DNA from: an uncultured Eubacterium sp. | GTDB lineage: Bacteria; Bacillota; Clostridia; Lachnospirales; Lachnospiraceae | Direction of reading: 5' to 3' | NCBI GenBank assembly: GCA_910580075.1 | Contig: CAJTVR010000027.1 | Location: 1 to 49,955 of the forward strand | DNA length: 49,955 nucleotides | Shown here: one piece after another, positions 7,395 to 16,346 of the stretch | Layout: every line of letters begins with the position of its first letter | How positions within the stretch are numbered: the stretch's first letter is position 1 | Notes under the pieces: model-generated | Told to the model about the DNA's origin: nothing | Seen by the model: only the letters and a program-made list of their open reading frames with translations | Databases searched by the model: none | Position numbers and translations under genes: made by a program

Positions 7395-10300
7395 TCAAAA
7401 AAGATCATAATACATTTTTAGTACAGTATCCAGATTTCCTCCAAACAGAAAATAATAGTCAGTCTGGGCAGTGCCTTGTGTATACACATACTGCCCATAC
7501 ATCGGTATCGTACAGCAGACTGCTGTTTTTTCTGCTGCAGTCCCGATTCCATATCCGGCATCTGAGACTAACAGCGGCATACGCATCTTTTTCCCTCCAA
7601 AACTGATATATCTTGCTTTCTGATTCATGCGTTCCAATTCATCCGCTAAAAATCCTTTTACATACAGTTTTTCACTCTTTGGCCAGTCAAAATAGACCCA
7701 TGTTTCCTCATCCTGTATCTGACGCGGCAGGCCCGCGCATTCTGTCAGCAAAAGGCTGCCCTGACTGTCATAAAACTGCAGTGCGCCCGTCTTTTTATTT
7801 ATTCTTACTGAGATCCTGCTGGTGGATATTTCTGCAAGATTCTTTCCCTCTTTTGCTTTCCAAAAACCTGTCTGCTGCGGAGCTAAATCCCAGTAACCAG
7901 GCTGAAAATCAGACGCTGTGCCTTTTTGAAACTGAACTCTTATCACCGCATCACTTACAGGTGTCAGACGCAGTGTTCCATATCTGCTGATAAAATCTGC
8001 ATATGTCTTAGCCCTGCGTATAATACGCACTGAATGGTCTATGGAACCATGTCCCTTTGGATACAGCAGGCTATTATCCGGACACTGGCCGAACCGGTAA
8101 GGAGAAGTATTGATCACTGTATGCTCCCGTTTCGTGTTTCTTTTTTGATTATTGAGGTTCTGATTTCCTGCATTCTGGTTTCTAGTATTTTTCCTGTCCG
8201 TATACTGATTTTGAGCATCCTGACTTTTCAGATACTGTCTGAGACCCTGATCCGCTGCTTTTGTAATACCTGGCTGTGCTTTTACAGGATGTGCTGACAA
8301 AAGCCTCGGCCCCATATGACTTCTCTTTTCCCTCTCTTTTTCTCCCTGCAGCGCTTTCTGGCGCTCCATTTCCCTTGCTGTAAGCTGCTGTTTTTCATAC
8401 CGCACTGCTTCTTTCTGCTGCTGTGCACCTTTGTGCATATCTGTTTCGAAAGACTGCATCTTCTTTTCCTGTGATACCGGTTTTGCAATTAAATCCGTAA
8501 GAGTTCCACAATAAACAGCCGCCAGTTCATGAAGTGCCCGGGTAGCTGCCACGTAGAGCAGTTTTACATATGCATCCTCAGCAGGATAATGTTCTGCTGA
8601 AGGATTATAAATAAGCACGGCATCAAATTCCAGCCCCTTGGTGTACTCCACCGGCAGTACCAGAATACCGCTGCCAAATTCGGCTGTATCCAGACTGCTG
8701 CCCTGTGCTAACAGCTGTGCACCAAGACTTTGTACTCTGGCACTTCTTCCGCTTTCTGACAGCTGCATACCAGATTCGCTGCCGCTTTCTGCGCCTGCCA
8801 CGCTTCCATCTTCTGATAAAGGCATACCTCCGCTGCTTCCTGCTCCCGCTGTTCTTCCGGTTTCTGATAAAGGCATACTTTCGCTGCTTCCTGCTCCCGC
8901 TGCTCTTCCGGTTTCTGATAAAGGCATACCTTCGCTGCTTCCTGCTCCCGCTGTTCTTCCGGTTTCTGATAAAGGCATACCTTCGCTGCTTCCTGCTGCA
9001 CCAGCCATGTTTTCGGCTTCTGACAGCTGTATACCCAGGCGTTGTCTCACATCTTCCGCCTCCTTCTCATCCCGGCAGATCACGGCAAATGTTTCACGTC
9101 CCAGTTTCTTCCAGTCCAGAATGATTTTTACCATTTCCAAAAGCATATGTTCTGTATTTTCACATGCTTTGATGCCGACGCTGCTTCCGTGGCGGATAAC
9201 TGGCTGCGCCGGATAAACCGGAAAGCTGCCATGACGCAGGATTTCCGTCGCAAACCTGGAAATTTCAACTGTATTACGGTAGCTTTTCTTTAAAATTCCG
9301 AAACGATCATACGTGCCTGTCAGAATCAGTTTTTTCAAACCATTCCAGTCATTTAATCCATGTCCGAAATGAATATTCTGGGACACATCTCCCATAATTG
9401 TATAAGTGCAGCCGTACAGACAGTATGCTAAAGACCCGTAAGCCATCATGCCAAAATCCTGTGCCTCGTCAATAATCACATGTGATGCTTCACGGATTTC
9501 ATCTGTCTCTTTGATGCGTTTGTATATATAAGCCAGAGCTGCCAGATCATAGACATCAAATTCCTGTTGTTTAAAAGACACATTTTTCCCGTTTTGTTTC
9601 TGATGCTGCAAAAACTGCTGGTAGACTTCAAAAATAGATCCTTTCCAGTCATCTTTCCCAAAATACCAGCGAAACTCCCGGTTCAGCTCTTTTTTCTCTG
9701 CTTCCGTATAAGAAACATTTTTTCCGGCCAGTTCATTTTCCAGCCTTGCAAAAAGCATTTCGTTTAGCATGCGGATCCTGCCCTGCATGGAAAGCCTGCT
9801 GTTGCTGTTAAGATAGTCACGGATTTCAGATTCCTGCAAAAGCAGGGCGTGGTTTTTGCGGATGCGGACTTCTTTTTGCGGAATCACTGCCTGTTCATAC
9901 TGCATACAGAATTTTTCCAAATCCAGGAACCATTCATAGCTGCCTTTCATGCTGGTATTTTCCTCTTTCGGATCCAGTTTTATAATACGGTAAACACAAG
10001 GGTCCCATTCTTCATACATCAGCTTTGTAAACAGCTCCTCCATAGTCATCTGGGACACGCCGTACACATCCAGCTCCGGCAGCACGCCCGTTATATAATC
10101 CAGCAGAATGCGGTTGCTGCCAATAATATAAAAGTCCTGCGGGCGAAACATTGCTTCGTAATTATAAAGTATATAAGAAATCCGGTGCATCGCCACTGTC
10201 GTCTTGCCGGAGCCTGCCACGCCCTGGACGATCATATTCGTTCTCGGAGACTGGCGGATAATCTCATTTTGTTCTTTCTGTATCGTAGCAATAATTTCCC

Positions 10301-10889
10301 CAAGCACAGCTTTTTTATTTTTCGCCAGATACTGGGTCAGCAGCTCATCGTTTGCTACAACGTCAGAATCATAAAAATCCTTCAGCCTGTCCGCTTCGAT
10401 TTCATACGTACGCTTCCGCTTTAAATCAATCTCATAAACCCCTTCTGCCTGCACCGTATATCTGCAGGGTCCGCACGCATGTTCATAATACACGCCAGCC
10501 ACAGGCGCACGCCAGTCTATCACAAGCGGTTCTTCTCCGGTTTTTGAAATGCCTGTGCGTCCGATATAATAAGACTCCTCCCAAGGCTGTTTGGAATCCT
10601 TAAAATCAATCCGGCCAAAATAAGGCTTTTTCCTTGCCCTCCTGCACCGCAGCAAATCACGCCGGTTTTGGGAAAGCTGTGACTGCGTATTGTAAAAAAG
10701 CGCCAGCGCCTCTTTATCCTTTGTCCCATAAACCTCCCGCAAATCATCCAGATCGCCGGTCAGCCTGCGGATGTAGTTTTCAGTCCTTGTCAGATTATCC
10801 TGTGCCACATCAATAATTTCCTTCAGCTGCTCTTCCTCCGCCTGTCTGCTCAGTCCCGGAACCGGGCGTACAATTTTTTCAGATTTCAT
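7395..10889 (-). CDS. HelD-like superfamily I helicase fused to a GH31 N-terminal-type beta-sandwich
   Basis: The 1164-residue protein begins with a coiled N-terminal arm and a HelD core. It has Walker A VQGVAGSGKTTVAMHR near 225, a Walker B-like VIIDEAQDFG near 475, and KGLEFDAVLIYNP then LLYVAATRALHEL near 750-800. HelD proteins release or recycle stalled RNA polymerase. A Ser/Gly-rich 17-residue repeat interrupts domain 2 at about 625-735. After an Asn/Gln-rich linker (about 905-935), residues about 970-1164 look like the N-terminal beta-sandwich of family 31 glycosidases (YGTLRLTPVSDAVIRVQF, WVYFDWPKSEKLYVKGF, MRMPLLVSDAGYGIG), and the frame stops just where a catalytic barrel would start. 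ACGGAGG supports the start. It may be a gene fusion left by a deletion or a conserved architecture. Confidence 0.85.
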   Translation of the reverse strand: MKSEKIVRPVPGLSRQAEEEQLKEIIDVAQDNLTRTENYIRRLTGDLDDLREVYGTKDKEALALFYNTQSQLSQNRRDLLRCRRARKKPYFGRIDFKDSKQPWEESYYIGRTGISKTGEEPLVIDWRAPVAGVYYEHACGPCRYTVQAEGVYEIDLKRKRTYEIEADRLKDFYDSDVVANDELLTQYLAKNKKAVLGEIIATIQKEQNEIIRQSPRTNMIVQGVAGSGKTTVAMHRISYILYNYEAMFRPQDFYIIGSNRILLDYITGVLPELDVYGVSQMTMEELFTKLMYEEWDPCVYRIIKLDPKEENTSMKGSYEWFLDLEKFCMQYEQAVIPQKEVRIRKNHALLLQESEIRDYLNSNSRLSMQGRIRMLNEMLFARLENELAGKNVSYTEAEKKELNREFRWYFGKDDWKGSIFEVYQQFLQHQKQNGKNVSFKQQEFDVYDLAALAYIYKRIKETDEIREASHVIIDEAQDFGMMAYGSLAYCLYGCTYTIMGDVSQNIHFGHGLNDWNGLKKLILTGTYDRFGILKKSYRNTVEISRFATEILRHGSFPVYPAQPVIRHGSSVGIKACENTEHMLLEMVKIILDWKKLGRETFAVICRDEKEAEDVRQRLGIQLSEAENMAGAAGSSEGMPLSETGRTAGAGSSEGMPLSETGRAAGAGSSESMPLSETGRTAGAGSSGGMPLSEDGSVAGAESGSESGMQLSESGRSARVQSLGAQLLAQGSSLDTAEFGSGILVLPVEYTKGLEFDAVLIYNPSAEHYPAEDAYVKLLYVAATRALHELAAVYCGTLTDLIAKPVSQEKKMQSFETDMHKGAQQQKEAVRYEKQQLTAREMERQKALQGEKEREKRSHMGPRLLSAHPVKAQPGITKAADQGLRQYLKSQDAQNQYTDRKNTRNQNAGNQNLNNQKRNTKREHTVINTSPYRFGQCPDNSLLYPKGHGSIDHSVRIIRRAKTYADFISRYGTLRLTPVSDAVIRVQFQKGTASDFQPGYWDLAPQQTGFWKAKEGKNLAEISTSRISVRINKKTGALQFYDSQGSLLLTECAGLPRQIQDEETWVYFDWPKSEKLYVKGFLADELERMNQKARYISFGGKKMRMPLLVSDAGYGIGTAAEKTAVCCTIPMYGQYVYTQGTAQTDYYFLFGGNLDTVLKMYYDLF
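8821..9000 (-). repeat. 51-bp coding tandem repeat in the HelD-like gene
   Basis: Units start at 8821, 8872, 8923 and 8974 with near-identical sequence (the last is partial, and a degenerate unit precedes them). They encode MPLSETGR(T/A)AGAGSSEG. The repeat is in frame and lengthens a surface loop of helicase domain 2. Confidence 0.9.
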
Positions 10890-10936
10890 AGTTTCCTCCG
10901 TTTTTTGTGGAAATTGCCTGATTCGGTATGGTACTG

Positions 10937-10965
10937 ATTATAGCCCGGTTTTAGGAAAGAGTAAA
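10937..10965 (-). promoter_or_regulatory. Promoter of the HelD-like gene
   Basis: TTTACT (10965-10960), a 17-bp spacer and TATAAT (10942-10937) lie in the gap after the MerR gene, giving a leader of about 45 nt. Confidence 0.65.
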
Positions 10966-10984
10966 GAAGTTTTGCAGCTGCTTT

Positions 10985-11809
10985 TTAACCCGTTTTTGTA
11001 ATCGAAACAGCCAGCAGCCCTATCAGCACCAGCGTATCTGCAGCCAGCACATACACTACGTTTGCCAGGAATCCGGACACATACAGTATGGAACATAACT
11101 CTGCCGAAAGTACCAGAAAGCATAAATAGTTTGACAGGTATTCTGTGATTAGTTCCCCATAAACCCGGCCGTTTAGCAGTCTTGCATAAATAACCGGCCT
11201 TAACCAGATACGGATCATGAAGCAGACTGCCGGACATATAAAAATCACTTTTTTATCTGCAAAGGAAACTGCTGCACCATGATTCCACTGAACAGGTATT
11301 TGAGCAGGCAGATTTGCATAGGTTACCACTGCGGCTATCAAACAAAGTGATGTAAGGATAATCCATGTCATAAAGCTGCCCCATATATGCAGAAAACTAA
11401 CCGTATCCCGCCTGAGCACCGTTTTATTTTCGCCCCAGTAGGACTGCAGATTCCCCGCATATTTTTCCGTATCCAAATCCTCAAAACAAATGTCCCCGTC
11501 TTTTAGCATGCTTTCACACATCCTTTTTGCTTTGTCCAGTCCATCCATCTTTGTTTGAATCACAGCCGTCTGTTTTTTAATAACAGATATCAGGGATTCT
11601 TTCCCAGACATAAGATCACGGATATCTTCGATAGAAATATCCAGTGTACGCAGATACGCTATTTTTTTAATGGTTTCTATATCTTGTTCTGAATAATTGC
11701 GGTATCCGTTTTTATCATCCCTTGCCGGAACTAAGAGCTTTTCTTTTTCGTAAAAACGAATATTAGACCGCGCTAATCCTGTCTGCTTTTCGGCTTCTTT
11801 TATTGTCAT
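10985..11809 (-). CDS. MerR-family regulator with C-terminal membrane domain
   Basis: The 274-residue protein has an N-terminal MerR winged helix-turn-helix (MTIKEAEKQTGLARSNIRFYE, NGYRNYSEQDI) and a dimerisation helix to about 125. A C-terminal half with about four membrane helices follows (about 140-270). The NLPAQIPVQWNHGAAVSF segment resembles the DUF1648/SdpI-type motif, so the DNA-binding head is probably tethered to the membrane and may respond to an envelope signal. GGGAGG precedes the ATG. The HelD gene downstream has its own promoter. Confidence 0.85.
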   Translation of the reverse strand: MTIKEAEKQTGLARSNIRFYEKEKLLVPARDDKNGYRNYSEQDIETIKKIAYLRTLDISIEDIRDLMSGKESLISVIKKQTAVIQTKMDGLDKAKRMCESMLKDGDICFEDLDTEKYAGNLQSYWGENKTVLRRDTVSFLHIWGSFMTWIILTSLCLIAAVVTYANLPAQIPVQWNHGAAVSFADKKVIFICPAVCFMIRIWLRPVIYARLLNGRVYGELITEYLSNYLCFLVLSAELCSILYVSGFLANVVYVLAADTLVLIGLLAVSITKTG

Positions 11810-11875
11810 GATTCCTGCCTCCCTTAGAGAAATATTCTCCAGCCTGATTCCTCTGTAAACCAGCTGTTTTTTCGA

Positions 11876-11906
11876 ATATTAAAGTATGAACAGGGTTTAC
11901 AGTCAA
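11876..11906 (-). promoter_or_regulatory. MerR-type promoter with 19-bp spacer
   Basis: TTGACT (11906-11901) and TAATAT (11881-11876) are separated by 19 bp, the lengthened spacing typical of MerR-activated promoters. An imperfect dyad (actgtaaac/tgttcatact) fills the spacer, suggesting autoregulation by the gene just downstream. Confidence 0.5.
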
Positions 11907-11957
11907 GTAAAAACTGTTTTGTATCAGTCATATTTTATTATTCCTTCTTTTTTCACA

Positions 11958-11992
11958 TAAAAATACCGTCCTGAACATTTTCAAGACGGTAT
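11958..11992 (-). terminator. Terminator of the second chemotaxis gene
   Basis: Perfect 8-bp arms ataccgtc (11963-11970) and gacggtat (11985-11992); on the minus strand the stem is followed by a T-run. Confidence 0.75.
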
Positions 11993-12090
11993 CTATGAAA
12001 TAAACCAAAAACAGCTAAATACGCCGGTTCTTTGTCTGATATTTCCGCAGTGCTATAGTGTTTCCTCTTTCCCTTTAGCTAATGGAACTG

Positions 12091-14157
12091 TTATGAAATA
12101 CCAGCACCGTCCTCCAGCCTGAATTTCCCCATTTCCAGCTCCATTCCGTCAGACACTTTTACAATCCTGTTTACACTGTCCCGGATATCTTTCAGCTCTC
12201 CATTTAGAGATGCTGCAGCTTCCCCGGACAATTCCTCGGCCTTTTGGGATATGTCATGAATACGCTGTGCAGCATCTGCAATCAGACGGCTTGTCTCATA
12301 CATTTCACCAATAAAACGGTCCATATCTCCTGCACAGTTTCCTGTCTGCTGCGCCATCTGTTTAAATTCCAGGAAGATATCCCCTGTTTTCCTGACTGCC
12401 TCCATCTGAACAGATGCAGAATTTCTGACATCTTCCATCCGGGAAACAATCCCGCCCAGGCCGCTGCAGAATTCTTTTATAATCGCATCAATGTCTGCAG
12501 TTGCTCTTGAAGAATCAGCTGCCAGCCTCCCGATTGATTCTGCCACTACTGAAAATCCTCTTCCCTGTTCTCCTGCCCTGGCTGCTTCTATACTCGCGTT
12601 CAGAGCTAAAAGTTCTGTTTCTGAAGCAATATTTTGAATTGTGCCTACAATACCGGCTATTTTTTCAGACTGCTGCTGCAGTACTTTTATTTTTTCAAAG
12701 GAGCTGCCGATACTGGTTTCCATCTGCCGGTTGTGCTCCTTTAATTCTTTCACACTGGCAGTTCCTTCCTCCCCGGATTTCAAGGTATGTTCTGCCCCGT
12801 CCAGCAGATTTTTGCTTTTGTCCTTCAGCACGCCGAACCATTCCTCTAGTTTTTCCACGCGTTCTGCCACATGATTTACTTCCGCCGTCTGCTCACTGGT
12901 ACCGTCCGATATTTCCTTCATTGCAAGGCTGGTATTTCCGATATCAGACTCAGTCACCTGCAGGTTTTTGGAACAGTTTAAAAGTTCTTCCGTAAAATCC
13001 CTGATACGCATCAGCGCCCCGGAAATTTTACCGGCCATAACATTATAGCTTTGTGCCAGCTGGCCGAGTTCATCCTGGCTGGTTTCTGCAGCATGAATCG
13101 AAAAATCTCCGTCTGCCGCATCTTTCATCAGACAGGTAATCGCCGCAACCGGGCGGGTCAGCCTGCGGGCAAGTACCAGTACAGTCACAGCTACCGCTGC
13201 TGCAGCTGCTGAAGATACCCCTGCTGAAACAATAAAAAGCCTGGTTACCATAGACATCGCAGCACTCCGCTTCTGCAGCGTGATTAACGACCAGGAATCC
13301 GAACTGCCCATTAATGGAATGGATGCAAAGCTGGCATAATATGTTTCCTGGTCATAAGATATTTTTCTGCTGCCGCTGTCTCCTTCCATAACCTGTACAA
13401 TCAGCTGGTCCATATCTTTCGATACCGGCAGCGGATGCTGTTTCGTCTGAATATTCCCCTGCTCATCCGTAACCGGATTTCCTGCAGAATCTTTAACTGA
13501 AACGGTACGTGTCTGTTCTTTATAGTTATACTGCTCTTCAATCTGGGTCAGGTCCGGATGTGCAACTGCCACGCCTTCCCCGTCAATCACAAATGAAATC
13601 CTTCCGTCCTCTTCGTCTGAGTATTTTCCAATTAAATCCTGCAAAAAATCCAGTTTTAGATCTGCTGCATAAATCCCTGTAAACTTACTGTCTTTATACA
13701 TAGGGAAAAATACCGATGCACAGGGCATTCCCGTCGCAACGGAGTAATACGACTTAGATATAAATGCTTCCGGCTTTTCCATCATCTGAACAAACCACCA
13801 CCTTGCAGAACGGTCTGCCAGCTCCCCAGTCGAACGGGCCGTCTGCATGCCATCCGTGCCCTGGACATAAATCTGGTCCAGATAAGGATTCCTTTCCACA
13901 CACCGCTGTAAAACCGGTGTCTGTACTGCCGTATCCATTGTCAGAATACTCGGATTATCCGCCAGTTCTTCATTGATCCGGTACGCACTGTCCATAAAAA
14001 TAGAAATCTCCTCTGCCATCAGGCTTGAAATCTCTTTATTTTTAGAATAGATTTCCTGTTCGTATGATGTGCTGAAAATCAAAAGTACGATAGCTGGCAG
14101 CACCGCAGCTAACAGCACCATCGGAATTAATAATTGTCTGAAAATACTTTTCTTCAT
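12091..14157 (-). CDS. Methyl-accepting chemotaxis protein, double-Cache type
   Basis: The 688-residue receptor has a first membrane helix at about 8-28 and a large extracellular domain (about 30-300). PYLDQIYVQGTDGMQTARS and PCASVFFPMYKDSKFTGIYA are typical of dCache_1, which often binds amino acids. A second helix at about 305-328, a HAMP domain and the signalling hairpin follow. Its tip is near 527 (EAARAGEQGRGFSVVAESIG). The ATG at 14157 follows AGAGGT; a GTG at 14172 is less likely. The protein differs from the other receptor in the sensor half and shares only the signalling tip, so this is not a recent duplication. Confidence 0.93.
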   Translation of the reverse strand: MKKSIFRQLLIPMVLLAAVLPAIVLLIFSTSYEQEIYSKNKEISSLMAEEISIFMDSAYRINEELADNPSILTMDTAVQTPVLQRCVERNPYLDQIYVQGTDGMQTARSTGELADRSARWWFVQMMEKPEAFISKSYYSVATGMPCASVFFPMYKDSKFTGIYAADLKLDFLQDLIGKYSDEEDGRISFVIDGEGVAVAHPDLTQIEEQYNYKEQTRTVSVKDSAGNPVTDEQGNIQTKQHPLPVSKDMDQLIVQVMEGDSGSRKISYDQETYYASFASIPLMGSSDSWSLITLQKRSAAMSMVTRLFIVSAGVSSAAAAAVAVTVLVLARRLTRPVAAITCLMKDAADGDFSIHAAETSQDELGQLAQSYNVMAGKISGALMRIRDFTEELLNCSKNLQVTESDIGNTSLAMKEISDGTSEQTAEVNHVAERVEKLEEWFGVLKDKSKNLLDGAEHTLKSGEEGTASVKELKEHNRQMETSIGSSFEKIKVLQQQSEKIAGIVGTIQNIASETELLALNASIEAARAGEQGRGFSVVAESIGRLAADSSRATADIDAIIKEFCSGLGGIVSRMEDVRNSASVQMEAVRKTGDIFLEFKQMAQQTGNCAGDMDRFIGEMYETSRLIADAAQRIHDISQKAEELSGEAAASLNGELKDIRDSVNRIVKVSDGMELEMGKFRLEDGAGIS

Positions 14158-14213
14158 TTGCGTACCTCTCACTGCCTCAGGAAGAACACAGGCAAAAAAT
14201 TTTTATCTATCAA

Positions 14214-14242
14214 AATATAGCATATATTGAAATGGAATACAA
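14214..14242 (-). promoter_or_regulatory. Promoter of the second chemotaxis gene
   Basis: TTGTAT (14242-14237), 17 bp, TATATT (14219-14214), in AT-rich DNA upstream of the gene. Confidence 0.5.
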
Positions 14243-14311
14243 TTAAAATATAGCTGCATGATCAGACTATTGAACTCCTAAAAACAGGATTTTGAACGCT
14301 GTATAAAGTAT

Positions 14312-14594
14312 AGGCTGCCAGGCGGAGACACTTTTTCATTTTTCTGTGACTCGGAAGAACAGTTAGAATTCTTCATTTTCTGCCTCATATCCAGGATTTG
14401 GGGCAAACTGTCTGCCGCTGTCAAAATCCCGGAAGCCCAAAAGGTGCCTGCCCGTGCCAAAGCATAAAACATGCCATAACGTCAGGGCATCAGGCACCGG
14501 TCCGTCCGCTGCCCCAAAACTATCGCAGAAAATTTGGAATTTCTTACTGTTCTCCGGAGTCACAGAAAAAGGAAAACATTTCTCTGCCTGGCTG
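14312..14594 (+). repeat. MITE-like palindromic repeat, copy B
   Basis: It lies in the 594-bp gap between spoIVA and the chemotaxis gene. The termini (ggcggagacactttttcatt on the left, the complementary A/G-rich edge at 14560-14586) pair with each other. The interior has the same gccccaa, ggtgcctg/caggcacc and accggtccgtccgctgcc blocks as copies C and D. Copies A and B share similar flanking sequence beyond the right edge (about 14594-14630). A separate perfect 8-bp hairpin sits at 14644-14662. Confidence 0.75.
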
Positions 14595-14751
14595 ATACCG
14601 GCTGAATTTTTATATTCTTGTCTGGATTCCAGCTGCCTGTGATAGAGCAGGCGTCCTGCTCTGCCTGGCTGCGAAAGAATAAACATCTGGCTTTTGTGTT
14701 TCGGAATATGTCTGGAAAATGGCATCCGGATAACCTATACATATATGCTTA

Positions 14752-16224
14752 TCATATAATAATACAGACCATTCCGCCATTTGAATCATTGACAATTTTC
14801 TGCATCGTATCCTGCAGTTTCATCTGGCTTTCATCATCCATCATGGATATTTTATGACTGATTCCGTCTTCCATAAGTTCTCCGATTGTTTTTCCAAATA
14901 TGTTGGTGTTCCATACACCGTCTGAAGAATTCTGTCCCTCTTTTATGTATTCCTTTAATCCCTGTGCCTGTTCCTCGCTTCCGACAATTGGAGCGATTTC
15001 TGTCTCAATGCTGGCACGGATCATATGTATGGACGGAGAAGATGCCCGGATTTTCACTCCGTACTGGCTGCCGTGTCTGATCACTTCAGGCTCGTCAAGT
15101 TCAATATCTGAAAGCTGCGGTGACACCACACCGTATCCTTTCATGCGCACAGACTGCATGGCATCTGCCACCTTGTCATACTCCTGTTTTTTGGCTGCCA
15201 TTTCCCGGATCAGCTGAATCATCTCATATTCACCGTTTACTTTCACGCCGGTCAGCTGCGATATATTTTCATAATAATATTTTTGTGCAACCTCCATGCG
15301 GATTTCTGCAGTTCCGTCAGAAAGGTTCATCTGTTCTAATTTTATTTTCTCCAGATATTCCCCTTCCGGCTTGAAATCATAATTCTGCACATCTTTTACA
15401 TAAGTGATTTCCTGTAAAATCTTTCTGGCATTTTCTATCACATTCTTTTTCACCGGGCGTTCCTGGCTGAGGAGATCTACCCATTTTGGCAGATAAAAAT
15501 TCATGCGCACCACTGGAAACTCATATAAAATATGCTCTAAAATATGATTGACATCTTCTTTGCGCAGCTGTTCACAGTTAACGGGTATCACGCTGACCCC
15601 ATACTGCGCTTCCATCTGCTGTGCCATCTGACGCGCTTCATCACTGTACGGCTTTGCCGAATTTAAAAGAATCAGATACGGTTTTCCACTCTTTTTCAGT
15701 TCATTTACCGTTTCCTGCGTCGGTTTTTGATAATTTGCCGCCGGTATTTCTGTCACTGTGCCGTCAGTTGTCACAACAATGCCTATAGTGGCATGATCTT
15801 TGATGACTTTACGTGTCCCGGTTTCTGCAGCCTGTGAAAACGGGATTTCCTGTTCTGACCATGGCGTTTTCACCATACGCTCAGCTCCGTTTTCGAGATG
15901 TCCGCTTGCCCCTTCCGTCATATACCCCACACAGTCAATCAGCCGGATTTTCACTCTGATATCGTCTGTCAGCTGAATTTCTGCCGCATCTTTCGGTATA
16001 AACTTCGGCTCCGTCGTCATAATGGTCCTGCCCTGCGCAGACTGCGGCAGTTCATCCCTGGTTCTTGCCCGGATATTTTCATCTTCCATATTCGGAATAA
16101 CCATCTGCTCCATAAAACGTTTAATAAACGTAGATTTTCCGGTACGCACAGCCCCGACTACTCCTAAATAAATTTCTCCGTTTGTCCTTGCCTGGATATC
16201 TTTATATAAATTGTACTGTTCCAT
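14752..16224 (-). CDS. spoIVA: Stage IV sporulation protein A (spore coat morphogenetic ATPase)
   Basis: The 490-residue protein matches SpoIVA throughout, at the usual length (about 490). It has Walker A LGVVGAVRTGKSTFIKRF near residues 21-38, the MTTEPKFIPKDAA switch region, and LIDCVGYMTEGASGHLE. The C-terminal part ends in hydrophobic VCIII. In the mother cell SpoIVA polymerises on the forespore surface using ATP and anchors the coat. It is preceded by a likely sigma-E promoter and GGGAGG. Its presence marks the organism as an endospore former. Confidence 0.97.
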   Translation of the reverse strand: MEQYNLYKDIQARTNGEIYLGVVGAVRTGKSTFIKRFMEQMVIPNMEDENIRARTRDELPQSAQGRTIMTTEPKFIPKDAAEIQLTDDIRVKIRLIDCVGYMTEGASGHLENGAERMVKTPWSEQEIPFSQAAETGTRKVIKDHATIGIVVTTDGTVTEIPAANYQKPTQETVNELKKSGKPYLILLNSAKPYSDEARQMAQQMEAQYGVSVIPVNCEQLRKEDVNHILEHILYEFPVVRMNFYLPKWVDLLSQERPVKKNVIENARKILQEITYVKDVQNYDFKPEGEYLEKIKLEQMNLSDGTAEIRMEVAQKYYYENISQLTGVKVNGEYEMIQLIREMAAKKQEYDKVADAMQSVRMKGYGVVSPQLSDIELDEPEVIRHGSQYGVKIRASSPSIHMIRASIETEIAPIVGSEEQAQGLKEYIKEGQNSSDGVWNTNIFGKTIGELMEDGISHKISMMDDESQMKLQDTMQKIVNDSNGGMVCIII

Positions 16225-16271
16225 CAGATCTCTTCCCTCCCTGAACTTCCTGCCAGATATCTGTTCTCTAT

Positions 16272-16299
16272 ACTTTATGTCTTTGGACGGGAAGTATGA
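16272..16299 (-). promoter_or_regulatory. Putative sigma-E promoter of spoIVA
   Basis: TCATACT (16299-16293) and CATAAAGT (16279-16272) with a 13-bp spacer resemble the sporulation sigma-E consensus (KMATATT and CATACANT). The leader is about 40 nt. spoIVA is sigma-E dependent in Bacillus subtilis. Confidence 0.55.
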
Positions 16300-16346
16300 C
16301 TGCTTTTTCTATTTCGGAAAGAAAATCTCAAATTTTGTGCGTACCG

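Noticed and set aside
8638..9216. Plus-strand frames with repeated Leu/Pro-rich motifs
   Set aside because: They mirror the 51-bp coding repeat of the HelD-like gene on the other strand.
9849..10424. 191-codon plus-strand frame
   Set aside because: It lies opposite the helicase core, whose motifs are clear on the minus strand.
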